Source of the DNA: Bacillota bacterium
Lineage (GTDB): Bacteria; Bacillota; Clostridia; Peptostreptococcales; Anaerovoracaceae
Assembly (NCBI GenBank): GCA_023415235.1
Contig: JAEZLP010000052.1
Location: 1-38,773 of the forward strand
Direction: 5' to 3'
Length of the DNA stretch: 38,773 nt
The notes under the pieces are model-generated. The model saw only the letters and a list, made by a program, of their open reading frames with translations, searched no databases and had not been told where the DNA came from. How positions within the stretch are numbered: the stretch's first letter is position 1; each line of letters begins with the position of its first letter. The position numbers and the translations under genes are program-made. This document shows positions 1 to 7,057 of this stretch, in pieces.

Positions 1-51
1 TCTGATGCCTTGCCGGAAACTTGCCGGAAGAATCTAAAATGATGAAAACTA

Positions 52-91
52 GAGCCGCGTAATCAAAACTCCTCGGAGTGAAACGCGGCTC
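52..91. repeat. Nested inverted repeat (hairpin within hairpin)
   Basis: A 9-bp outer stem, GAGCCGCGT (52-60) with ACGCGGCTC (83-91), encloses a second perfect stem ACTCC/GGAGT (68-72, 75-79). There is no T-run directly after it, so it is not a standard terminator. Just upstream, CTTGCCGGAA occurs twice (about 9-28). No gene is visible in 1-293; a 76-residue frame starting at 78 lacks any recognisable feature and runs through the hairpins. Confidence 0.55.
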
Positions 92-159
92 CGCTATTTG
101 CCTAGTACGGTTGATTTACCGTTTACCTATCGTCAGTTGCTCGAAAACGCTGCATAAAA

Positions 160-206
160 AACTGGACCCCCTTCTTCTTGACGGAGTCCAGTTCGATTAT
201 TTTTCT
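160..206. terminator. Bidirectional intrinsic terminator-like hairpin
   Basis: AACTGGAC (160-167) pairs with GTCCAGTT (186-193). A T-rich tract follows on the plus strand, and six Ts follow the mirror-image hairpin on the minus strand, where it lies about 100 bases beyond the stop codon of the 294-1430 gene. The stem sequence also resembles insertion-sequence ends (next entry). Confidence 0.5.
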
Positions 207-240
207 TTTTTCATATGTCTACTTGACGGGGAGCAGTTCA
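160..240. mobile_element. Possible IS3/IS150-type insertion-sequence end remnant
   Basis: Read on the minus strand, 216-240 begins TGAACTGCTCCCC and continues GTCAAGTAGACA. This resembles terminal inverted repeats of IS3-family (IS150-group) elements, which often start TGxACTGxCCCC and carry a GTTAGACA-like motif. A diverged copy lies at 178-196 (15 of 19 positions alike). If this is an end, the element's interior would extend leftward, out of the window. No transposase gene is visible. Family assignment is from memory of IS ends, not a database match. Confidence 0.35.
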
Positions 241-293
241 ATTGGCATGGGGCGCCTTACTTTTGGTTTGTAAACAAATTGGTTAAGTGGCAG

Positions 294-1430
294 CTATTTC
301 TTAGTTAACGAAACATCCGAATATATTGTTAACTCAATATGTTGACCTCTTTTTATAGAGATTTGGCCGCTTTGTCCTGTTGATAACGTTAAACGGCTTA
401 CTTCGTCGTTGCTTTTATCGTCAATTATCATGACAATACTATTTTTTGCATTATTCTTAACAGAATAATCGCCGGCTGGAACGTAGAAGTCAATATATTC
501 AGGGTATTTAGCATCTTTCTTGCCATATTCGCCTAACTGCCCATCTATCAAACGAATTTCATCGCTAGTTGAGCTGTTATTATCAGTTTTTGGTGATTCT
601 ATAGCTTTGCGCTCAGGTAAAGCTTTTATTTTATTAACATAGACTTGTGTATCGATTTCCAAAAAAACAAGTGAAGCAGTATTTTCTAAAACATCGTAGG
701 CACAGCTAAACGAGATATCATCTTTCACTCCAAAACCATTTTTTGCCGTTAAACTGCTTTGCAAGTAATAAGTATTTTTTTGCCGTCCGTAACTCCAGTC
801 AAGTAATGAGAAATTGGCAGTTGATGGATAATTTAGATGCGATTTAATCTGTTCTTCCGCCAAAGGGACAAGCGAGAAAGCAGTGTCCGAATCAACAATG
901 TAATCAGCAATATCATAGGGCTCATAGCCTTGTTCGTAAAGCTTTATATCAGTTGTATTTCCAATATTAATTGAATTCACGGAACCATCGTAATTAAAAT
1001 ATACTTCCAAGCCCATGTTTTCATATGTAAAAGTATAGCGCTCGCCGTTGTACCAATCGTCCACTCTTCTCCAATTCTTAATTTTTTTCACATCAATGCC
1101 CACATCAGAACAAGCACTTTCAAAAGCAGGGGTTATATCGGATTGCGACAAATTTACTTCTTCTTGTTGTTGTGTTGTTGGAGAAGTGGATGATTCACTT
1201 GTAATTGCAGCAGAGGTTTGTTCAGACTTTGCTTTCTCAGATATGTTTTCCCCTGTTGCTTGGTCGGATGAAGGCGGAGTTAAAGCTATCCCCGCAACGA
1301 AAAAAGCAAATGAAATTCCGAGTACAATGACAATGATTTTCTTAGGTTTTTTTCTTATTGCCCTAACGATTAGCATGATTATTGTAACAATCATTCCCAA
1401 AAATCCGATAATGCCTATGAAAGCTCCCAT
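294..1430 (-). CDS. Membrane-anchored protein of unknown function
   Basis: I do not recognise this 378-residue protein. It begins with two hydrophobic segments (about residues 3-23 and 32-50) separated by a basic stretch RAIRKKPKK, which suggests a membrane hairpin or anchor. A low-complexity Ser/Thr/Gln/Glu linker (about 55-100) follows, then a mixed alpha/beta region (about 105-260) and a C-terminal beta-rich domain (about 295-375). The linker suggests that the C-terminal parts are displayed outside the membrane, but this is inference. The start is supported by AGGAGG about 6 bases before the ATG. It stands alone, between a possible insertion-sequence end on its 3' side and a tandem repeat array on its 5' side, and its DNA is more A+T-rich than the next genes. 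Horizontal acquisition is plausible. Confidence 0.75.
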   Translation of the reverse strand: MGAFIGIIGFLGMIVTIIMLIVRAIRKKPKKIIVIVLGISFAFFVAGIALTPPSSDQATGENISEKAKSEQTSAAITSESSTSPTTQQQEEVNLSQSDITPAFESACSDVGIDVKKIKNWRRVDDWYNGERYTFTYENMGLEVYFNYDGSVNSINIGNTTDIKLYEQGYEPYDIADYIVDSDTAFSLVPLAEEQIKSHLNYPSTANFSLLDWSYGRQKNTYYLQSSLTAKNGFGVKDDISFSCAYDVLENTASLVFLEIDTQVYVNKIKALPERKAIESPKTDNNSSTSDEIRLIDGQLGEYGKKDAKYPEYIDFYVPAGDYSVKNNAKNSIVMIIDDKSNDEVSRLTLSTGQSGQISIKRGQHIELTIYSDVSLTKK

Positions 1431-1502
1431 TCCAGTTTCCTCCTTTTTTTATAAAAAATTATTGCACAATTTCGTCATGTTGATTATCTTATTTTTACGT
1501 CA

Positions 1503-1620
1503 ACATCCAACCTGACCACACAACCTCAAAAAACTCCGAAAAAACATCTAACCCGACCACTCACAAACCCTGACATCTAACCCGACCACTCGCCAAGCAC
1601 TGACATCTAACCCGACCACT
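1503..1620. repeat. Tandem 18-bp direct repeats (three exact copies plus one diverged)
   Basis: ACATCTAACCCGACCACT occurs at 1544-1561, 1573-1590 and 1603-1620, with a diverged copy ACATCCAACCTGACCACA at 1503-1520. Start-to-start spacings are 41, 29 and 30 bp. The repeats lie upstream of the 294-1430 gene. Multiple short subterminal repeats of this sort are known at ends of IS21-like elements, so a solo transposon end is one reading; binding sites (iterons) are another. No transposase or replication gene is visible nearby. Confidence 0.75.
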
Positions 1621-1686
1621 TGACTATCAAAACAGCCCCTTTGGACTTGTTTCCACGAAGCGTTATTTTCATGTTTTTCGTTCAAT

Positions 1687-1715
1687 GGGTTTTACACCTA
1701 TGTGTGCTAAAACCC
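1687..1715 (-). terminator. Hairpin downstream of the rRNA methyltransferase gene
   Basis: GGGTTTT (1687-1693) pairs with AAAACCC (1709-1715), with an inner ACAC/GTGT stem. It lies 27 bases past the stop codon of the minus-strand gene. No U-run follows on that strand, so the terminator call is weak. Confidence 0.3.
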
Positions 1716-1741
1716 TTGATATATAAGGCTTTTTCACACGC

Positions 1742-3145
1742 TCACTCTTTCACCCTTGACATCAATACCACGCACTCAACATGCACGCCCATCGGGAACA
1801 TGTCCACCGGCTGGGCCTCTATGAACCGGAATCCTTTCTCGCCCAGTATCTTCACATCTCTGGCAAGGGTCGCCGGATCGCAGGATACGTACACGATTCG
1901 TCCAGGATCCGCTTCCGCTACGGCGTCCAACAAAGCAGGTTCACAGCCGGACCGAGGCGGATCCAGGATGATTACGTCTGCCTTGATGCCCGATTCCAGC
2001 AGCTTAGGCAGCTCCTCCTCCGCCTTGCCGCAGATGAATTCCGCATTGACAATGCCATTGATTACAGCGTTCCGGTTGGCGTCCAGCACGGCGCTTTTCA
2101 CCGATTCAATCCCTATCACTTTTTTGGCCTGGGAAGCGCAGTACAAGCCGATGGTCCCGACACCGCAATAAAGATCCAACACCGTTTCCGTTCCGGTCAA
2201 CCCCGCATATTCCAGAGCCTTGTCATAGAGCTTGACCATCTGTACCGGATTGACCTGATAGAAGGACATGGGCGAAATCTCAAAGCTGAGTTTTCCCGCC
2301 TGTTCCAGTATGGTCGGCTTTCCGGCCAGGATAATGCAATCCTCACCCATGACCTCCGAAGTTTTCTTTTTATTAATATTCAGAACAACGCTTTCCAGCG
2401 AGTATTCCACGCCTGTTACCGAATCAGTTCCCAGTTCTTCAATGGCGTCATCCATCATATAGACCAGCTTTTCCCCGTTGGGCAGTCCCTTCCCGTTGAT
2501 CACCAGAATCGCCATGACTTCTCCCGTTCCGAAAGCCGTCTTGACGATCAGATGGCGAATCAGCCCTTTTCCGGTCTTCTCATCATAGGCCTGCACATGG
2601 TCTGTCTCCATGTATTCTCTTAAGACCTGGGCGAGCTTTTCTGCCGGTTCCGACTGGATCAGGCATTTTTCACAATTCACCACCTGATGGCTTTTCGCCT
2701 TATAAAAACCTACCGCTGCCCTCTGGGCTACATCCTGATTTGATACCGGAATCTGGGCCTTATTCCGATATCGCCAGGGGAAATCCATCCCAATGGTTTC
2801 ATGGACAATCGGGGCTTCCAGACCACCGATTCGGTTCAGCTTGTCCGCTACCATTTTTTGTTTCCAAGCAAGCTGGGCCTCGTAGCTCATGGCCTGCAGG
2901 GAGCAGCCGCCGCAGTCATCAGCGTATTCGCAGGGCGGAGTTACGCGATGGACAGAGGGTTCCAGTATCTCCGTCATTCTCCCGATGGCATAATTCTTCT
3001 TGATTTTCATCAGCTCCGTTTTCACCACGTCGCCGACAACAGCGCCGTCCACAAAAGCGGCCATCCCTTCAATCCTGCCGATGCCTTGCCCTTCCGTGCT
3101 CATATCTTCTATTCTAACAATGTAAGTCTGCCCTTTTTCTATCAT
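1742..3145 (-). CDS. rlmD: 23S rRNA (uracil-5-)-methyltransferase, RlmD/TrmA family
   Basis: This 467-residue protein is an SAM-dependent RNA m5U methyltransferase; Firmicute members usually act on 23S rRNA (RlmCD type). An N-terminal TRAM domain (about 1-60) is followed by the Fe-S cysteine cluster C72-x5-C78-x2-C81, with C158/C161 as candidate fourth ligand. The Rossmann methyltransferase part carries DLYCGVGTIGL for SAM binding, then DPPRSGC, and YVSCDPATLARD with the catalytic cysteine. Length is normal. The ATG start gives the expected TRAM opening, with a GGAAAG-type ribosome site upstream. The substrate position (1939, 747 or both) cannot be told from sequence, so the symbol marks the family. 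It is monocistronic as far as can be seen. Confidence 0.9.
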   Translation of the reverse strand: MIEKGQTYIVRIEDMSTEGQGIGRIEGMAAFVDGAVVGDVVKTELMKIKKNYAIGRMTEILEPSVHRVTPPCEYADDCGGCSLQAMSYEAQLAWKQKMVADKLNRIGGLEAPIVHETIGMDFPWRYRNKAQIPVSNQDVAQRAAVGFYKAKSHQVVNCEKCLIQSEPAEKLAQVLREYMETDHVQAYDEKTGKGLIRHLIVKTAFGTGEVMAILVINGKGLPNGEKLVYMMDDAIEELGTDSVTGVEYSLESVVLNINKKKTSEVMGEDCIILAGKPTILEQAGKLSFEISPMSFYQVNPVQMVKLYDKALEYAGLTGTETVLDLYCGVGTIGLYCASQAKKVIGIESVKSAVLDANRNAVINGIVNAEFICGKAEEELPKLLESGIKADVIILDPPRSGCEPALLDAVAEADPGRIVYVSCDPATLARDVKILGEKGFRFIEAQPVDMFPMGVHVECVVLMSRVKE

Positions 3146-3204
3146 CTTCGCTCACTTTCCTTGCCTTCGTCCCACCTGCGGTTGCATGATGAAACAATTT
3201 CTTT

Positions 3205-3864
3205 CTACAACAGTTCAAACTCATTCTTATGAAAATTCAGGTACCCTTCATCCCTGAGTTTGCCCAATTCCCGTGACATGGCGCTTCGGTCCACGCTTAA
3301 AAAATCAGCCAGCTCGTTTCTGGAAAATGGGATCTTAAATTTATTCTTCCCCACCCTCTCGGAATAATCGGACAGATAGGTCATCAATTTTTCCTTGGTG
3401 GTTTTACAGGACAGTATCCGCATCTTTTCGTTCATCAATATGTTTTTCTGTGCGATAACACGCAGCATGTTCTGCACCAGCTGCTTGTGAAAACCGCAGG
3501 CAGAGCTGCAAACCCCGACAATTTTGTTGAAGGGGATCCAGAGGATCCGGCAGTCGGAGGTGGCGACTACGGTAATGGGCACCTCCAGTGATCCGGCAGC
3601 CACATAGGCTTCGGCAAACAGGTCCGCCTTTTCCAATTCTGACAGAATTGCCCGGTTGCCATCCGCATCATCCCTTGTGATCTGCGCACTTCCCTCAATC
3701 AGGACCCCGACGGAGGTTACTTTGGTTCCGGCAAGCATTATGACGTCATTTTTCCCGTATTTTCGCTCCGTTGCCCCCAGACAGCCCAACATGGCCTCCA
3801 TATCATTTTCTTCTACTCCATGGAATAAAGGCGATTGTTTCAATACTTTTAAATATGGCTTCAA
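3205..3864 (-). CDS. Crp/Fnr-family transcriptional regulator
   Basis: A cyclic-nucleotide-binding beta-roll (about residues 10-125) is followed by the long dimer helix and a winged helix-turn-helix at about 165-215 (ELADFLSVDRSAMSRELGKL). No N-terminal Fe-S cysteine motif of classic Fnr is present, although C120-region cysteines exist, so the effector is unknown. The frame can be opened at a GTG at 3873, but AAGGAG abuts that codon. A TTG at 3864 sits 8 bases after the AAGGAG and is the better start, giving 219 residues. The gene is divergent from a ferredoxin-like gene, an arrangement common for this regulator type in Clostridia, and a palindrome between the two is a likely binding site. 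Start choice is inference; family is certain. Confidence 0.88.
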   Translation of the reverse strand: MKPYLKVLKQSPLFHGVEENDMEAMLGCLGATERKYGKNDVIMLAGTKVTSVGVLIEGSAQITRDDADGNRAILSELEKADLFAEAYVAAGSLEVPITVVATSDCRILWIPFNKIVGVCSSACGFHKQLVQNMLRVIAQKNILMNEKMRILSCKTTKEKLMTYLSDYSERVGKNKFKIPFSRNELADFLSVDRSAMSRELGKLRDEGYLNFHKNEFELL

Positions 3865-3879
3865 AAAAATCACTCCTTG

Positions 3880-3921
3880 GTTGCAAATGCAACAATAGTC
3901 TTGTTATGATTGTACTATACT
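3880..3921 (+). promoter_or_regulatory. Candidate Crp/Fnr operator and -10 box of the ferredoxin-like gene
   Basis: The perfect palindrome GTTGCaaatGCAAC spans 3880-3893, centred at 3886.5. A TATACT -10 box lies at 3916-3921 without a good -35 box. If transcription starts at 3928, the palindrome is centred at -41.5, the geometry of class II activation by Crp/Fnr proteins. The site is also just upstream of the regulator's own start codon, so autoregulation is possible. Confidence 0.5.
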
Positions 3922-4021
3922 TAATACATAAAAGCAAAGAAATATTAATTCTGTCCGCCGGTATTCGGGGAAGGTTCTGGTTCCATCGCATCCAGCGGAC
4001 TAGTAACGGAGGTATATAGAA

Positions 4022-4762
4022 ATGATAAGAACGATCATCAATATCGATAAGGAAAAATGTAACGGCTGCGGACTTTGTGTCAGCGCATGCCACGAAGGCG
4101 CCATCGCAATGGTGGACGGAAAAGCGGAACTGATACGGGACGATTACTGCGACGGTCTGGGCAACTGCCTCCCGGTTTGTCCCACAGGAGCAATTACCTT
4201 TGAGGAAAGAGAAGCCGCTGCTTTTGACGAAGCTGCAGTAGAAGAAAACATGAGAAGAAAAAAGGAAGCCGAACAAAATCATCATCAGCCGCATCTTGCC
4301 TGCGGGTGTCCTGGCAGCCAGGCCAGGGCTTTAAAAAGAGAGAGTACTGAACCCAGCGCTCCCGCAGCCTCACCAGTCCAAGCTGCCGCGATGGAGTCCC
4401 AACTGCAGCAGTGGCCGGTTCAGATCAAGCTGGTTCCGGTGAACGCACCCTACTTCGACGGAGCAAACCTGCTGATCGCGGCTGACTGCGCAGCTTATGC
4501 CTATGCTAATTTTCACCAAGATTTTATTAAAAACCGCATCACAATCATCGGATGTCCGAAGCTGGATGAAGGAGATTATTCTGAAAAACTGACCGCAATC
4601 CTGGCAAACAATAACATTAAAAGCGTGACCGTAGTCCGCATGGAGGTCCCATGCTGCGGAGGAATTCAGAACGCAGCGATCACCGCTCTGAAAAACAGCG
4701 GAAAGATGATCCCATGGCAAGTGGTAACCATCTCCACAACGGGAGAAATTCTGGAGAGATAA
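4022..4762 (+). CDS. 4Fe-4S ferredoxin-domain protein with C-terminal Cys-rich domain
   Basis: This 246-residue protein opens with a bacterial ferredoxin domain: C13-x2-C16-x2-C19-x3-C23 and a second set C43, C49, C53-P, consistent with one or two 4Fe-4S clusters. A charged Ala/Glu/Gln linker with CGCPG (about 93-97) leads into a conserved C-terminal domain (about 135-246) with ADCAAYAY, IIGCPKLD and VPCCGG, whose cysteines may bind a further metal centre. It is a cytoplasmic electron carrier whose partner is not visible here. GGAGG 8-9 bases before the ATG supports the start. It is divergent from the Crp/Fnr gene and probably controlled by it; proteins of this type often travel with such regulators in anaerobes. 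A terminator follows the stop. Confidence 0.85.
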   Translation: MIRTIINIDKEKCNGCGLCVSACHEGAIAMVDGKAELIRDDYCDGLGNCLPVCPTGAITFEEREAAAFDEAAVEENMRRKKEAEQNHHQPHLACGCPGSQARALKRESTEPSAPAASPVQAAAMESQLQQWPVQIKLVPVNAPYFDGANLLIAADCAAYAYANFHQDFIKNRITIIGCPKLDEGDYSEKLTAILANNNIKSVTVVRMEVPCCGGIQNAAITALKNSGKMIPWQVVTISTTGEILER

Positions 4763-4802
4763 TAGAAAATAAAACGGATAGGCGTTATCTGAATTAGCAG
4801 AA

Positions 4803-4836
4803 AGGCAAGTCTTAATAAAGGCTTGCCTCTTTATTT
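4803..4836 (+). terminator. Intrinsic terminator after the ferredoxin-like gene
   Basis: AGGCAAG (4803-4809) pairs with CTTGCCT (4822-4828), followed by a T-rich tract. It is nearly the same sequence as the terminator at 5301-5329. Confidence 0.75.
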
Positions 4837-5117
4837 ACAGATGTATTGACTTTCATTAGAAGGTTTAAAATTAATTTCTTTCTGGCTCTTTATTTTTGTC
4901 GAAAAAAGCGATAAAATAAATAATATGGTAAATTGAGAACTCGTTTACGGTTTTGTTAATGATCGGCGTAGTAAATATAACGTTTCTTGTATCGGATATT
5001 ATAATTCCTTCAGATCAGGAGCGTCTACCTGTAAATGTAATGATTTTTATTTTTAATCGTATTCCCAAGTAAGATTTTAATAAACCATATTCGAATCAAT
5101 GAAAGGAGAAACCAATC
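4837..5117 (+). other. A+T-rich intergenic region with a candidate promoter
   Basis: No gene is seen here. A perfect TATAAT at 5000-5005 lies about 110 bases before the small gene at 5118, but no convincing -35 box is at the right distance. No riboswitch or RNA gene was recognised. Confidence 0.4.
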
Positions 5118-5255
5118 ATGGAAAAGATGAAGGGACTCTATGAAAAAGTGGCAAACGATAAGGAACTGCAAACAAAGTTTTTTGAAATTCTGAAGGATGC
5201 TGAAAAATCAGGCAAGGTAACAGTTGGGAAATTAATCATGCCAAAGATGGAATAA
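5118..5255 (+). CDS. Small 45-residue protein, possibly Nif11-like
   Basis: ATG at 5118 follows AAAGGAGAA at a good distance, and the frame runs 45 codons to TAA, beginning MEKMKGLYEKVANDKELQ and ending VGKLIMPKME. A strong terminator follows within 50 bases, so this is a compact single-gene transcription unit. The LYEKVANDKELQTKFFE stretch resembles the helical start of Nif11/nitrile-hydratase-leader domains (usually xxFLEKVAxDxELQ), which serve as leader peptides of some ribosomal peptides, but no GG-type cleavage motif, core peptide or modifying enzyme is visible. It could equally be a stand-alone helical regulator or toxin-like peptide. Existence as a gene is likely; function is unknown. 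Confidence 0.6.
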   Translation: MEKMKGLYEKVANDKELQTKFFEILKDAEKSGKVTVGKLIMPKME

Positions 5256-5300
5256 CAATTAAAAAGTCCGCTTTAGGACTGCGTATTGAAACCGGCAGAA

Positions 5301-5336
5301 AGGCAAGCCTTAAAATATTAGGCTTGCCTCCTTGTT
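5301..5336 (+). terminator. Intrinsic terminator after the 45-residue gene
   Basis: A perfect 9-bp stem, AGGCAAGCC (5301-5309) and GGCTTGCCT (5321-5329), is followed by CCTTGTTTAT. The stem and the preceding GGCAGAA duplicate the terminator at 4803. Confidence 0.8.
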
Positions 5337-5377
5337 TATATATGTTTTGTATGTGTATAATTATTGAAGGGTTGTTA

Positions 5378-6169
5378 TTATTTCTCCTCTTTAATCATAA
5401 GAAAGAAGTTATCCGTCAGCATATCCACAACGTCCTGTGAGATTCGTTTGCCTTCACCAGATCTTTTGGAAAGGAAAAAAGCCATTCCGTTAATCATGAT
5501 TGAGAGACACTCCGTTACAGCCGGCAAATTCAGATCCTTTTTAAATATGCCCTGTTCCATGCCTTTTTTTAGACACCGGGCAATATGTCCCCGGAAATGC
5601 TCCTGCAGATCATAGGTCAGTTCTCTGATTTTCGGGCGATAATTCATATGACTCCAGGTCTCGGTAAAGATAGAGGTATCAAAGGTATTATTCAGAAAAA
5701 ATGCATAGTTTTCCACGTATTTTCGTATATAGTTTTCCGGATTCTCCTCATTAGCTTGAAAAATCAGGTTCATAATCTGCTTGGTCTTGTTGAACTGGTA
5801 TTCGACACAGCACTCCAGAAGCTCATACTTGTCACTGAAATGCTTGTAAATCGTTCCCCTTTTCAAACCTGCCGACTGGGCGATACTATCCAGAGTAATA
5901 TTATTAAAACCGTTGCGCGAAATACCCTCCTCCGCCTTTTCGAGAATCATCTGCTTTTCATCCGGTATTTCATGCCCCTCGAGCCGGTAAAGCTTTTTAA
6001 TTTCCTCCAGAAGCTCTTCCTTTGAATTGAAGCACTGATAAAAATTACGGTTGCTGATCCTGCAGCCCTTTACAATATTGGCTATCGTGAGTTTTTTTAT
6101 CCCTTGACGATCAATAATATCCTCAGCAACTTGGATAATTAGTGATCGGTAGTCTTGTTCCTTCATCAT
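5378..6169 (-). CDS. TetR-family regulator with two tandem helix-turn-helix domains
   Basis: Counted from the ATG at 6169, residues 10-56 form one TetR DNA-binding domain (LTIANIVKGCRISNRNFYQCF, then SKEELLEEI) and residues 74-118 form a second, more canonical one (ITLDSIAQSAGLKRGTIYKHF, then DKYELLE). The rest (about 125-260) is a helical ligand-binding/dimer region. Standard TetR proteins are about 200 residues with one DNA-binding domain, so this 263-residue protein is an N-terminal duplication. The first copy is diverged (C36, N40, N42, Q45), so it may be degenerate or read another sequence. A TTG at 6193 would extend the protein by 8 residues but would place the AAGGGG ribosome site inside the gene; ATG at 6169 or 6166 fits it. 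It is divergent from the HD-GYP gene. TATAAT (minus) at 6218-6223 is its likely -10 box. Confidence 0.9.
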   Translation of the reverse strand: MMKEQDYRSLIIQVAEDIIDRQGIKKLTIANIVKGCRISNRNFYQCFNSKEELLEEIKKLYRLEGHEIPDEKQMILEKAEEGISRNGFNNITLDSIAQSAGLKRGTIYKHFSDKYELLECCVEYQFNKTKQIMNLIFQANEENPENYIRKYVENYAFFLNNTFDTSIFTETWSHMNYRPKIRELTYDLQEHFRGHIARCLKKGMEQGIFKKDLNLPAVTECLSIMINGMAFFLSKRSGEGKRISQDVVDMLTDNFFLMIKEEK

Positions 6170-6293
6170 TTCGCCCCTTCTTACCCATTCCAAGAAACTT
6201 CTGCATCAACAATTTTCATTATACAATAATTTACATATAAAAACATTCTTTTTCTTTTAGAGACAGCATTTTTTATTAATGCTTACTTGTGAC

Positions 6294-6410
6294 AAATTTC
6301 GATTGGTATTGACAAGGTTTCATCACGATGGTAACATTAATAACAGCCGGTATGATTTAGTACCAGTTGTTATTATCTCATACTTTTTGATTCTCCGACA
6401 ATCGAAATTT
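6294..6410 (+). promoter_or_regulatory. Promoter of the HD-GYP gene flanked by a 12-bp inverted repeat
   Basis: TTGACA (6309-6314) and TAACAT (6332-6337) are separated by 17 bases. On either side lie AAATTTCGATTG (6294-6305) and its exact reverse complement CAATCGAAATTT (6399-6410), 93 bases apart. The pair could be two operator half-sites or one for each divergent gene. Confidence 0.5.
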
Positions 6411-6453
6411 AATAAGAATCTGACTTATTATAAGAAAAGGAGCGATTACCGGG

Positions 6454-7056
6454 ATGAGCACAATTTTATACGAAGCGGAAGGAGCATCCACCAACTATCT
6501 GGAAAAAGTAGCGGATTTTGAAGCTAAGCTGAAATTTGACTCGACAACCTATCATCATTCTTTAAATGTAGCGGGTCTGTCTGTTCAATTGCTGAAGCAT
6601 TCCCGATATAATCTGGATGAGCTCATGATTTATTATGCAGGCTTGTTTCATGATATCGGTAAATCTATCACGCCCCTTACCATCCTGAAAAAGGAAAATT
6701 CTTTGTCACGGGAGGAATTCGATCAGATCCGGGAACATGCCAAACAGGGATTCCGTATTCTACAAAAGTATAAATTTCCAACCGACGTGTTGTTTGCAGC
6801 ATTGCTCCATCATGAAAAATATGACGGATCCGGCTACCCCATCGGTTTTGTGGGAAAGGAGATACCTGTAGTCGCCAGAATGGTAAACATTTGCGACGTT
6901 TATGATGCCTTGACCTCCGACAGACCCTACCGCAAGGCGTACCCGGTCGGCAAGGCGCTGGAGATCATGGAAAATGCAAATGGACAATTTGATCCGGAAT
7001 TGTTTGAGGTGTTTGTTACAAAAGTAGCAAATCAGAAGATAAGGAGTATTATTTGA
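6454..7056 (+). CDS. HD-GYP domain protein (probable cyclic-di-GMP phosphodiesterase)
   Basis: The 200 residues are almost entirely an HD-GYP domain: H-x-x-x-V near residue 34, HDIGK at about 66-70, HHEKYDGSGYP at about 118-128, and CDVYDALTSDRPYR at about 146-159. These supply the His/Asp metal ligands and the GYP signature, so it is expected to hydrolyse c-di-GMP to pGpG or GMP. It has no sensor or receiver domain, so input must come from another protein or from expression level. The ATG is preceded by AAAAGGAG at a rather long 11 bases. It is divergent from the tandem-HTH TetR gene and meets the FmdE-like gene head-on with only one base between stop codons and no terminator. Confidence 0.92.
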   Translation: MSTILYEAEGASTNYLEKVADFEAKLKFDSTTYHHSLNVAGLSVQLLKHSRYNLDELMIYYAGLFHDIGKSITPLTILKKENSLSREEFDQIREHAKQGFRILQKYKFPTDVLFAALLHHEKYDGSGYPIGFVGKEIPVVARMVNICDVYDALTSDRPYRKAYPVGKALEIMENANGQFDPELFEVFVTKVANQKIRSII

Positions 7057-7057
7057 T

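Noticed and set aside
78..308. 76-residue frame at the left edge as a gene
   Set aside because: It crosses the hairpins and IS-like ends, has no ribosome site and no recognisable sequence.
1503..1620. Possible CRISPR array from regularly spaced repeats
   Set aside because: Repeats are only 18 bp, spacers 11-12 bp (one 23), too short for CRISPR, and no cas gene is present.
1781..2623. Long plus-strand frame (280 residues) opposite the rRNA methyltransferase
   Set aside because: It is the mirror of a clear RlmD-family gene; no conserved motifs or ribosome site.
6170..6193. TTG start giving 8 extra residues of the TetR protein
   Set aside because: The AAGGGG ribosome site lies inside that extension and fits the ATG at 6169/6166.
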